Shown here in pieces: positions 1 to 7,059 of a DNA stretch of 24,997 nt. Origin of the DNA: JBBRNH01 sp038230415. GTDB taxonomy: Bacteria > Bacteroidota > Bacteroidia > Cytophagales > Spirosomataceae. Under the pieces are notes generated by a model. That model saw nothing but the letters and a program-made list of their open reading frames with translations, did no database searches and was not told the origin of the DNA. The stretch lies in contig JBBRNH010000090.1 of NCBI GenBank assembly GCA_038230415.1, forward strand, positions 1-24,997. Direction: 5' to 3'. The translations under genes and the position numbers were made by a program. Numbering within the stretch: the stretch's first letter is position 1; each line of letters begins with the position of its first letter.

Positions 1-92
1 ATACGAATTGCGTGTTTCTGGCTGGTTCTCAGCATATTTTCCAGTTCTGTGCGCTGCTCCGTGTTCAGAACAGGCGTGTTCACTCGTCCCAT
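1..92 (-). CDS. IS630-family transposase, N-terminal fragment (partial at window edge)
   Basis: Thirty codons read from an ATG at 92 towards the window edge. The protein begins MGRVNTPVLNTEQRTELEN and continues MLRTSQKHAIR. A short lead followed by 'L-x-x-EQR-x-x-LE' and a basic 'K-x-HAxR' stretch is how IS630-type transposases commonly begin, ahead of their helix-turn-helix region. The DDE catalytic domain lies outside the window. The start codon is 37 bp inside the end of the element, as expected for a compact IS. The right edge of the window shows the C-terminus of a transposase that fits the same family. I recognised the family by its N-terminal pattern only, so the subgroup is open. Confidence 0.65.
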   Translation of the reverse strand, partial: MGRVNTPVLNTEQRTELENMLRTSQKHAIR

Positions 93-140
93 GCAGGAAA
101 ATTAGGAAAATAATGGAAACTATTTTTTAGCACCTACTTA
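1..140 (-). mobile_element. IS630-family insertion sequence, 5' end (cut by window edge)
   Basis: The outer end is the 12-bp terminal sequence TAAGTAGGTGCT (minus strand, 140 to 129). The same 12 bp occurs in the opposite orientation relative to the element at 24860-24871, so it is very likely the terminal inverted repeat. The first TA is probably the duplicated TA target that IS630/Tc1-type elements use. The element extends leftwards out of the window and carries the start of a transposase. Its insertion ends the reading frame of the neighbouring gene, because the TAA at the tip of the repeat is used as that gene's stop. Confidence 0.75.
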
Positions 141-653
141 TATCGAATTACCTGTTATGTACACAGAATCCGTAGTGAAAAGAAAGCCCATATTATTTGA
201 ATTTCCTATGGCTGATGGGATCAGTTGCTTCTCGTACCATTGTACGCTAACATACATTTCAGCGTAGTATTTCTTTCCTGTCACTAAGGCTTGTGTTAGC
301 TTCGTTTGAGCATATTCTCTATACTCATTCGGATTAGTCGTCGGCGATGTTTTGTTTTGTACATAAGTGATCAATGCAAGTACATGAGAGCCAGTACGCG
401 GCCAAAATTGTATCACATTTGGGCATTGTTTACTGGGGGTAGTTAGAAAAATATCGGCTGTACCTGGGGTCGGTGCACACCAGTGACGTAAGTAATTTTT
501 AATGTTGTCTGGCAGACTCACGCTACTGGTGCATTGAGGGTATTCCTTGATAATGTCTTCAAACGAAGGGTCAGGTACTAAGTTTTGGGCTGTTGTGACA
601 GCCGACACGCATTGAAAAAGAGTAATTAAAAAGCTTACGAAACGGCTTGACAT
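138..653 (-). pseudogene. Secreted surface protein, C-terminally truncated by IS630 insertion
   Basis: The remaining 171 residues start with a signal peptide (about residues 1-22, ending A-Q) followed by NLVPDPSFED. That opening is common in Bacteroidota exported proteins that later carry OmpA-like, gliding-associated or T9SS sorting domains. Further matches to this type are the 'REYAQTKLTQALVTGKKYYAEMYVSV' stretch (about residues 112-137) and the Cys residues of the N-terminal module. The stop codon TAA (140-138) is the first triplet of the IS terminal repeat, so the original gene was longer and its C-terminal anchoring or sorting part is lost. The ATG lies only 7 bp downstream of a large hairpin, so it has almost no leader of its own. 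The molecular function is unknown. Confidence 0.7.
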
Positions 654-660
654 AAGTAAA

Positions 661-714
661 AAGCAGCGTTTCCCGGAAATCAGATTACAGTCTGATTTCC
701 GGGAAACGCTGCTT
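661..714 (-). terminator. Strong intrinsic terminator hairpin after the SASA-type esterase gene
   Basis: A perfect 24-bp inverted repeat (661-684 and 691-714) with a 6-nt loop. Read on the minus strand it lies just after the esterase stop codon (721) and is followed by a short T run (TTTTTA), as in a rho-independent terminator. It sits immediately before the start codon of the next minus-strand gene at 653, so it should also insulate or block that gene. Confidence 0.75.
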
Positions 715-720
715 GATTTA

Positions 721-2505
721 TCAGTTTTTCAGAATTTTCCGGGTAATAAATACATCGTTGGCTTTCAGGCGGCAGAACAAAGCCCCGGCTGGAAGTTGCG
801 CCAAATCAAGCGGGTAGATAAACGAGCCTTCGGCATGGTGATTATCAGCAATGATCCGAACCAAATGCCCACTGGCATCCACCAATTCTAACCGAACTGC
901 CATCGGTTGTGCCAACGTAAACGAGATGCTGGTTTGGCTACCGGCTGGGTTCGGATAAATCCGCAACGCAAGCGGGTTTTCTCCATCGCCTTCTGCCCCG
1001 GCCACACCCGTGCGGAACGAACCCGACGGCGCACGCACAACCTGCGAAACGGCATAGGTTCCCTGCGACGTTTTGACATAACACCGATACGCCTGTCCGC
1101 CACTCAACACCTGCGAACTCCCCGTTGGGTTGTTGGGGTCTAACCGGATAGCATCCGACGCTGCCGATGTCCAGAAATACTGACCCGGAAAGCTGACCAC
1201 GCTGGCCGTGTACTGATTAGAGCCGTTGTAGGTAATCTGAATTGGCGGAGGCATCTGGGCCAGGGTTGGCGATGTCTGCGTCAGGTTGCTGTTAATGCTG
1301 CTGGCCCATTGTGTTCCTAATGTCCGTAGTTGTTCTCCATCAAAATGAACCCCATCAGGCCGGTGATTCGGCGACCCTACAGTCTCATCATTTGCAATCT
1401 GATCCGTATCCGGGCCGGGTTGGTTAGGGGCTTGCCCACTCGTGTTACCCTGTGCCATTCGGACTGGTTCCCAGACAGGGGAATTATGCGCAGGATTTCC
1501 CTTTGCATCCGACAAACCGTTTCTGCTCTCATCATAGGTGGCTTTGGCAATCCAGCAGGGCAGTGAATAATTACCTACCTCACTCCGGAAACGCTGCACG
1601 AGCGTATTAAAGCGGCCTTCATATTCGGTCGTAGTTGTTCCCTGTTGATTGTCGGCTTCTCCCTGATGCCAGATAACACCCCGCGCCCCGAAAAGCCCGC
1701 CCTGAAGGTTCAACAAGTTTTTGAACGCCCGGTACGGCTGGCCTATGTAGTATGAGTTCTGGCCGGGGTCAGAAGCGCACACATTTCGGCTGCCATTAAA
1801 CCAGTAATACGTTGGCTGGTTATCAGCGGCATCAAGCCAGTTCTGAATGTAGGTAGCAGACTGCCCCCCGTTGAAGAACGCCACCGGAAAGCCCCCCGCG
1901 TTATCAACCAGATAATTGCCCAGCACACTATAGCACCAACTGGTAGGCCCTTGTGTGCCAATGCCATAGTTCTGCTGGATAGACTGCATATACGGAAAAC
2001 GTGGCATCTGCATCTGGCAATTTTCGTAAGACTGGTCAGCAACAACCCCGTCGTATGCAGCCTGGTTAACCGTTGAGGTGTTGGTGACACCCTGCGCGTT
2101 TGACTGCCCGGCAATGTAGAACACGTCGCCCACGCCCACCTTTGCCGATGCCGACTGCACACTACCATTCACGGTAGCCTGTACGTTGATCTGATACCAG
2201 CCCGCTGATAGGCTTACCGAGAAACGGAACAGCCCATATTGATCGGCACTGAAGCCAGACCAGGCTTGTGCCGTGCCGGTAACGTTGCCCGTTTGGGTGT
2301 TTAACTGCAACACCTCATATTGGGCATTGGTGAACTGGCTCGGCACATTCAGAAACTGCCCCGTTACCCAGACCGAGGTTGTGCCGGAATTATTACGCTG
2401 CACCACAGAGCGGTCTATCGGTGCCGACAGGGAAATGGATTGCCCCGCGCAAAACTGAGAAAAGCACAGCGCAATTCCAGTGACGAAGAAAATGAAGGTT
2501 TTCAT
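721..2505 (-). CDS. Secreted SGNH/sialate O-acetylesterase-type carbohydrate esterase with T9SS sorting domain
   Basis: A 594-residue exported enzyme that probably removes acetyl or other acyl groups from glycans (SASA/DUF303-type, carbohydrate esterase family 6-like). A signal peptide covers residues 1-22 (MKTFIFFVTGIALCFSQFCA). The nucleophile block is DVFYIAGQSNAQG with Ser135, the middle block is GVIWHQGEADNQ at about 276-287, and the Asp-His block is RPDGVHF with Asp384 and His387, so the catalytic set looks complete. Residues about 515-594 form a T9SS C-terminal domain (IYPNP at its start, RKILKN at the end), implying export through the type IX system. I chose the ATG at 2505 because it opens the signal peptide; the upstream in-frame extension overlaps the preceding gene. 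It lies 28 bp after another SGNH gene and is probably cotranscribed with it. Substrate unknown. Confidence 0.85.
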   Translation of the reverse strand: MKTFIFFVTGIALCFSQFCAGQSISLSAPIDRSVVQRNNSGTTSVWVTGQFLNVPSQFTNAQYEVLQLNTQTGNVTGTAQAWSGFSADQYGLFRFSVSLSAGWYQINVQATVNGSVQSASAKVGVGDVFYIAGQSNAQGVTNTSTVNQAAYDGVVADQSYENCQMQMPRFPYMQSIQQNYGIGTQGPTSWCYSVLGNYLVDNAGGFPVAFFNGGQSATYIQNWLDAADNQPTYYWFNGSRNVCASDPGQNSYYIGQPYRAFKNLLNLQGGLFGARGVIWHQGEADNQQGTTTTEYEGRFNTLVQRFRSEVGNYSLPCWIAKATYDESRNGLSDAKGNPAHNSPVWEPVRMAQGNTSGQAPNQPGPDTDQIANDETVGSPNHRPDGVHFDGEQLRTLGTQWASSINSNLTQTSPTLAQMPPPIQITYNGSNQYTASVVSFPGQYFWTSAASDAIRLDPNNPTGSSQVLSGGQAYRCYVKTSQGTYAVSQVVRAPSGSFRTGVAGAEGDGENPLALRIYPNPAGSQTSISFTLAQPMAVRLELVDASGHLVRIIADNHHAEGSFIYPLDLAQLPAGALFCRLKANDVFITRKILKN

Positions 2506-2533
2506 AAATCGTAGATGATTAACGAGTTTGTGA

Positions 2534-4030
2534 TTATCGGGGTAGCAGGTCGGCAAACTGCCGCGTAGCAATGAGCGAAATCTTGGTTCCGTAACTCGCA
2601 TTGATGATCCTGATCCATTCGTTGGCAATCACGGCCTGACCCAACGGGGTTGGATACAAACCGTCAGCAGAGAAGAAATTGCCATTGGGAAAAGACGGGT
2701 CAATTTTTAAACCATCATGCGTAACGTAAGTGCCATTTAAGATTTGCTCATAAATGGCCCGCAGGTCCAGTACGGGTGTCTTATTCTGCGTGGCCGCCCA
2801 CCGGATAATGTCGTTCAAACCACCACCAGAACGAATACGGTCTGTCTCGCGCTTCGTCAGTACATCCCGGCTGCTGAGTGGCGTTGCTCTGGCAAATCCG
2901 GTCGCTGTGTTGCCCGTGTACAGGCCCACAACGGTAGCCGTTGGCAAGAGAAGCGCATCGTCAGTCAAAGTTATAACGTGCTGCTGGTTGCCTGGCTCAA
3001 TGTCATACACGTCATTATCAACCACATATACCGGTTTCCCGCCCGTAAGTTGCTTTAGTTTGGCAACCGTGAAAAAACTAAAGTATGGGAAACGCAACAC
3101 ATCGGGTACGGTACAGATTACCGCTTTGGTTCCCTTTTTTGCCAGGCTCGTCAGGAGTGACTGTACCGGATTTCCTTCTGGCATGCCAGCGCGGGCCAAT
3201 ACACCATCTAACCGATAGCCTCCCGATGATGCGTACCAAATCAGGTCATCTAAACCTAACTCAACCGTCTCAATATCAGCCGACTGTGCTTGGGCGTAGG
3301 CAAGGTAGGTTGTGCTCCATTGCTGATTGGTGTTCGGCAGCAAACGCCGGAAATACGACCGGAACGCCAGTTCATATGCAACACCAGAAGTCAACCGGGC
3401 ATCGTATCGCCATTCTTCGGTAGCGTAGGCAGTGGCAACCCCCAGAAACGGCATTCCCAGATTGTCAACCCGGCCCGATACCGGCCCGAACGTGAGCGGG
3501 TCTTTGCCAACCGAAGCGACGTTGTTGCCCACATCTGTGTAGTGCACAAAAGCCCCGCCCGGCACCAACTCTTTGTAGCCGGAGCCGTTGCCCTGTTCGG
3601 GCGAAAAGAGCGGTTGCCGGAAGTCAACTAAGCCCATCTGCCGGGCAATCAGGTTGGGGTAGGCCGTCAGTTGGGCTTCGCGATACAGCCCGCCATTGCG
3701 AAAGCCCGCCGTGAGCGAACCCCCAACGGCCACGTAGCGCGGTGGCCCCCCCAAGGCCGGTTTGAGCGAACCTAAATCAACCACGCCAACGGCGGGCAAC
3801 TGATTCAATACCGGAGCAATGTCGCGCACGGGGCGGTCGGTCAGGCCCGACGAGGGCAGGGCTGGTACTTGCGAGAGCAACGGGCTGGTCGGTGGCGGCA
3901 GCAGCGCGATAGACAACGGAGCAGGCGCGCGGTTGAGAACGGGCGGGCGGTTGGCCGGGCCGTTCCCGGTGGCTGTGTGCGGGAGGATTCCCGTCAGAGC
4001 CGCGAGCAGAAGGTATTGCACATTTTTCAT
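2534..4030 (-). CDS. Exported SGNH/GDSL-like lipase/esterase with altered catalytic blocks
   Basis: A 498-residue protein of the Bacteroidota GDSL-like group. It has a signal peptide (about residues 1-22), a Pro/Leu-rich linker (about 25-65) and an SGNH-like fold. Block I is YVAVGGSLTAGF with putative nucleophile Ser105. The GxND-like block reads GLDD (259-262) instead of GxND, and the final DxxH block reads DGLYPTPLG with Tyr459 where the catalytic His normally sits. Membership rests on the overall order of these blocks and the family-typical tail 'GQAVIANEWIRIINASYGTKI'. The start at 4030 is the ATG opening the signal peptide; the track of upstream in-frame codons adds a non-signal-like lead. 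First gene of a two-gene minus-strand unit with the esterase ending at 721. It may be catalytically weak, inactive or use another His. Confidence 0.75.
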   Translation of the reverse strand: MKNVQYLLLAALTGILPHTATGNGPANRPPVLNRAPAPLSIALLPPPTSPLLSQVPALPSSGLTDRPVRDIAPVLNQLPAVGVVDLGSLKPALGGPPRYVAVGGSLTAGFRNGGLYREAQLTAYPNLIARQMGLVDFRQPLFSPEQGNGSGYKELVPGGAFVHYTDVGNNVASVGKDPLTFGPVSGRVDNLGMPFLGVATAYATEEWRYDARLTSGVAYELAFRSYFRRLLPNTNQQWSTTYLAYAQAQSADIETVELGLDDLIWYASSGGYRLDGVLARAGMPEGNPVQSLLTSLAKKGTKAVICTVPDVLRFPYFSFFTVAKLKQLTGGKPVYVVDNDVYDIEPGNQQHVITLTDDALLLPTATVVGLYTGNTATGFARATPLSSRDVLTKRETDRIRSGGGLNDIIRWAATQNKTPVLDLRAIYEQILNGTYVTHDGLKIDPSFPNGNFFSADGLYPTPLGQAVIANEWIRIINASYGTKISLIATRQFADLLPR

Positions 4031-4352
4031 TTGAGTATGAGAAAAGAACGTGAAACCCGCAGTGGCATCCGGCTTGCCGCTGTTTCGGGTCAAAGGTTGC
4101 ACCTTGTCTGCCTCCGTTGTTATTCAGTTTGATTCAATCTTATTCAAACTTATTCAGAGTTTTGCACAAAATCTATGGTGACGATTGGGCAATATTGTTT
4201 ACTTCGTTTAATTTACGAACATAAAGCATTAATAATCAATAGAACTAAAATACATACACTTACATACCCGCATAGTTATTATCCCAACAATTAGGGTATC
4301 TGCTTTTAAAGGCTCACCTTACACCCATGAACCCGTTTTCTCTTCAACGCGT
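4031..4352. other. Divergent intergenic region between the SGNH operon and the XRE-peptidase gene group
   Basis: A gap of 322 bp that is visibly more AT-rich than the flanking genes from about 4110 to 4320. It must hold the promoters for the minus-strand esterase pair and the plus-strand XRE gene. The outstanding content is the phased heptamer array at 4120-4156, listed separately. I found no convincing complete TTG/TAnnTTTG promoter pair for either direction. A partial match (AACCTTTG, minus strand, about 4097-4090) lies just downstream of the array in the esterase direction. Confidence 0.6.
4120..4156. promoter_or_regulatory. Four direct TTATTCA heptamers at an exact 10-bp period (probable operator/activator array)
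   Basis: TTATTCA at 4120, TGATTCA at 4130, TTATTCA at 4140 and TTATTCA at 4150, separated by variable trinucleotides (GTT, ATC, AAC). The constant 10-bp step puts all four on one face of the helix, which fits cooperative binding of a regulator. The array is 90-126 bp upstream of the SGNH gene start (minus strand) and 196-232 bp upstream of the XRE gene. Which protein binds is unknown; the adjacent XRE regulator is one candidate. Confidence 0.55.
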
Positions 4353-4736
4353 ATGCTCCTTCACGAAAATATCCGCCAATGCCGCCAAACCCGGCATCTC
4401 TCCCAAGACTACATGGCCGACAAACTTTGTATGTCTCAACCCACTTACTCCCGGCTCGAATCTGGAAGCTGGCTGATTGATGAGCTAATGCTGCTCAAAA
4501 TCGCCGGGTTATTGGCCGTTTGCCCTGAGCAACTTCGCTCCGGTAGTGAATTGGAATTTATGGCTGCTGTGCACAGTAGCCCGGACGCGGCAACCGAATC
4601 AATCCGGCAGGAAAACACCATGATTGGGTCGCTTTCTGAAACGATACAGCACCTGCGGGCCGAAAACGCCGGTCTGCGGAAATTACTGGTCTATTTGCCA
4701 CCGTTGCATCAGGCACCAAATCAGCCATCAGCCTGA
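4353..4736 (+). CDS. XRE-family HTH transcriptional regulator with C-terminal coiled coil
   Basis: A 127-residue putative DNA-binding regulator. Residues 1-60 carry a Cro/C1-type helix-turn-helix: ENIRQCRQTRHLSQDYMADKL, then SQPTYSRLESG as the recognition region, then a third helix LMLLKIAGLLAV. Residues about 83-112 (IRQENTMIGSLSETIQHLRAENAGLRKLL) have the heptad spacing of Leu/Ile expected of a coiled coil, probably for dimerisation. The tail is Pro-rich. The protein is cytosolic. It lies 66 bp before the D-amino-acid enzyme gene and faces away from the esterase pair, with the phased repeat array between them, so it may control either unit or itself. The target is an inference. Confidence 0.8.
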   Translation: MLLHENIRQCRQTRHLSQDYMADKLCMSQPTYSRLESGSWLIDELMLLKIAGLLAVCPEQLRSGSELEFMAAVHSSPDAATESIRQENTMIGSLSETIQHLRAENAGLRKLLVYLPPLHQAPNQPSA

Positions 4737-4762
4737 CCCGCACCAACCGACCCGTCCGGCGT

Positions 4763-4770
4763 TATGTTTG
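4763..4770 (+). promoter_or_regulatory. Possible -7 element upstream of the D-amino-acid enzyme gene
   Basis: TATGTTTG is a perfect match to the Bacteroidota -7 consensus TAnnTTTG and lies 32 bp before the ATG at 4803. I could not find a TTG -33 element at the normal distance, so an internal promoter here is only a possibility. Confidence 0.3.
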
Positions 4771-4802
4771 CGGTGTTTTACCCAAACAACCTGCCCTGAC
4801 CG

Positions 4803-5927
4803 ATGCACCCTGATTCCGCTGCCTGGTATGCCCTTGCCGATACCCGCCAACTCGATACGCCCGCGCTGGTGATTTACCCGGATCGGGTGGCGCAGAATAT
4901 CGCCCGGCTCACGGCTGCGATTGATGATGTGCAGCGGCTGAGACCCCACGTCAAGACTCACAAAAGCCGCGAGGCCACCCGCTTGCTGATGCAGGCCGGG
5001 ATTCAGAAGTTCAAGTGCGCCACCATTGCCGAGGCCGAGATGCTGGCCCGCTGTGCCGCGCCCGATGTGCTGCTGGCCTACCAACCCAACGACCCCAAGA
5101 TCGGGCGACTCCTGGCCCTCGCAGCGCACTACCCCGATACCGTTTTCTCGTGCTTGGTGGACAACCCGGCTACGGCCCGGCTGCTGGCTGACCGGGCGAT
5201 GGCGGCCAATCACGTGCTGCCCGTTTACGTTGACCTGAACGTGGGCATGAACCGCACCGGCATCGCCCCCGGTGAATCGGCACTGGCGTTGTATGAACTG
5301 CTGGATTCGCTGCCGGGCCTGCAACCGATGGGTCTCCACGGCTATGACGGCCACCTCCGAACCCCCGACCTTGCTATCCGTACCGCCGACTGCGACGCAG
5401 CTTTCCAACCCGTACTCGATTTGCGGGATGCGCTGATTACCCGGAGTTTTGCCGAGCCAATCATCGTGGCCGGTGGCACGCCGACGTTCCCGATTCACGC
5501 CCGAAGACCCGGCGTAGAATGTAGCCCCGGCACGTTTATTTACTGGGACACGGGCTACGGTGCGCTGTTTGCCGAGCAGCCGTTTTTGCCAGCCGCGCTG
5601 GTGCTGACCCGCGTTATTTCGCTGCCCACTGCCACCACGCTTTGTCTCGACCTGGGTCATAAATCCGTCGCGGCTGAGGGTGAATTATCCCGGCGCGTGT
5701 CGTTCCTGAACGCCCCCGAACTAATCATCACCGGCCAGAGCGAAGAGCATCTTGTGGCCGAAGCCGGGGCCGGGCATGGCTACCGGGTTGGTGATGTGCT
5801 GTACGGACTCCCGAATCATATCTGCCCCACCGTCGCGCTCTACGAACGGGCGCAAACCGTTGTCGGCGGGGCGCTCACAACCGATGACTGGCTGACTGTT
5901 GCCCGCAACCGGCGACTAACCCACTGA
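4803..5927 (+). CDS. D-threonine aldolase / D-serine dehydratase-like PLP enzyme (alanine racemase N-terminal fold)
   Basis: A 374-residue cytosolic enzyme of the DTA/DSD family, which uses pyridoxal phosphate and a metal to cleave D-threonine to glycine and acetaldehyde or to deaminate D-serine. The N-terminal TIM-barrel signature is LDTPALVIYPDRVAQNI (about 17-33), followed by the PLP-lysine motif RPHVKTHKS, where Lys51 is the likely Schiff-base residue. 'GIQKFKCATIAEAEML' and the 'DLNVGMNRTGI' barrel strand are family-typical. The C-terminal metal site reads LPNHICPTV: His339 and Cys341 match the His-x-Cys zinc pair known from eukaryotic D-serine dehydratase, where classical D-threonine aldolases have His-x-Asp. 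The next gene, an M19 dipeptidase, starts 5 bp after the stop, so the two are probably translated from one mRNA. Preference for D-Ser or D-Thr cannot be settled from sequence. Confidence 0.85.
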   Translation: MHPDSAAWYALADTRQLDTPALVIYPDRVAQNIARLTAAIDDVQRLRPHVKTHKSREATRLLMQAGIQKFKCATIAEAEMLARCAAPDVLLAYQPNDPKIGRLLALAAHYPDTVFSCLVDNPATARLLADRAMAANHVLPVYVDLNVGMNRTGIAPGESALALYELLDSLPGLQPMGLHGYDGHLRTPDLAIRTADCDAAFQPVLDLRDALITRSFAEPIIVAGGTPTFPIHARRPGVECSPGTFIYWDTGYGALFAEQPFLPAALVLTRVISLPTATTLCLDLGHKSVAAEGELSRRVSFLNAPELIITGQSEEHLVAEAGAGHGYRVGDVLYGLPNHICPTVALYERAQTVVGGALTTDDWLTVARNRRLTH

Positions 5928-5932
5928 TACTC

Positions 5933-7003
5933 ATGTTTATTGTTGATGCTCACCTCGATCTGGCGATGAACGCTATGGAATGGAACCGGGATTTGCGCCG
6001 GCCCGTCGCCACGCTCCGCAGTCGTGAAACCGGCCTGACCGACAAACCCGACCGCGCCAATGCCACCGTCTCGCTGCCCTACTTACGGCGCGGGAACATC
6101 GGTTTGGTGGTGGCGACGCAGATAGCCCGGTACGTGGCTCCCGGCAATCCACTTCCCGGCTGGCACTCGCCCCAGCAAGCCTGGGCGCAGACGCAGGCGC
6201 AACGGGCCTGGTACGACACCATGACCGAAGCCGGTGAGATGACCCCCATCACCGACCGCGCCGGTTTAGACAAACACCTCGCCCGCTGGCACAACGGAAC
6301 CCCGAACGAGACCAAACCCGTTGGCTACATCCTGAGTCTGGAAGGAGCCGATTCGCTCATCACCACCGGCCACGTCGAGCGGGCGTATCGGTACGGCCTC
6401 CGGGCGATTGGCCCCGCCCACTACGGGCCGGGCCGCTACGCCCAAGGCACCGATGCCACCGGACTGATGGGGCCAGCGGGCCACGACCTGCTGGCCGAAA
6501 TGGAACGGCTCAACATTATTCTCGATGCCACGCACCTGTGCGACGATAGTTTTTGGGACGCACTCAACCACTTCAACGGCCCCGTTTGGGCCAGCCATAC
6601 CAACTGCCGGGCGTTGGTGAACCACAACCGGCAATTCAGCGACGATCAGATTCGGGAACTCATCCGGCGCGATGCCGTGATTGGCGGGGCGTTGGATGCC
6701 TGGATGCTGGTGCCAGACTGGGTGCGCGGGCGGTCAACCCCCGAAGCCATGAACTGCACCCTCGCCACGATGATTGACCACCTCGACCATATCTGTCAGT
6801 TGGCCGGTAACGCCCGGCACGTCGGTATTGGCTCTGATTTAGACGGCGCGTTCGGCACCGAGCAATGCCCGGCAGACCTCGATACCATCGCCGATTTGCA
6901 AACGATTCCGGAGTTGCTGCGTCAACGCGGCTACACCGACGCTGATGTTGAGCAGGTTATGCACGGCAACTGGCTGCGGTTTTTGCGAAAGGCGTGGGGA
7001 TGA
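5933..7003 (+). CDS. Membrane dipeptidase-type peptidase M19 (renal dipeptidase family)
   Basis: A 356-residue binuclear zinc dipeptidase. The metal ligands are all visible in family order: VDAHLDLA with His7 and Asp9, SLEGAD with bridging Glu137, DATHLCDDSFWDAL with His201, WASHTNCRAL with His222, and GIGSDLDGAFG with Asp302. There is no signal peptide or membrane segment, so it should be cytosolic, unlike the mammalian anchored enzyme. Members hydrolyse dipeptides and many accept a D-residue at the C-terminal position. It directly follows the D-amino-acid PLP enzyme (5-bp gap), which would allow D-residues released here to be degraded next. An exported carboxypeptidase follows 56 bp downstream. 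Confidence 0.92.
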   Translation: MFIVDAHLDLAMNAMEWNRDLRRPVATLRSRETGLTDKPDRANATVSLPYLRRGNIGLVVATQIARYVAPGNPLPGWHSPQQAWAQTQAQRAWYDTMTEAGEMTPITDRAGLDKHLARWHNGTPNETKPVGYILSLEGADSLITTGHVERAYRYGLRAIGPAHYGPGRYAQGTDATGLMGPAGHDLLAEMERLNIILDATHLCDDSFWDALNHFNGPVWASHTNCRALVNHNRQFSDDQIRELIRRDAVIGGALDAWMLVPDWVRGRSTPEAMNCTLATMIDHLDHICQLAGNARHVGIGSDLDGAFGTEQCPADLDTIADLQTIPELLRQRGYTDADVEQVMHGNWLRFLRKAWG

Positions 7004-7059
7004 GTGCGTACTGAACCCACATTTTTTGTATCATTGCTGTTCACGCAATCCTGAATCCG

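Noticed and set aside
4120..4156. Reading the TTATTCA array as a tandem repeat of no function or as an origin of replication (DnaA boxes)
   Set aside because: DnaA boxes are TTATCCACA-like 9-mers and are not matched; there are no dnaA or dnaN neighbours, and the phasing points to a regulator site.
4728..5660. Minus-strand frame of 310 codons
   Set aside because: Antisense to the D-amino-acid PLP enzyme, which carries clear catalytic motifs; composition is typical of an antisense shadow.
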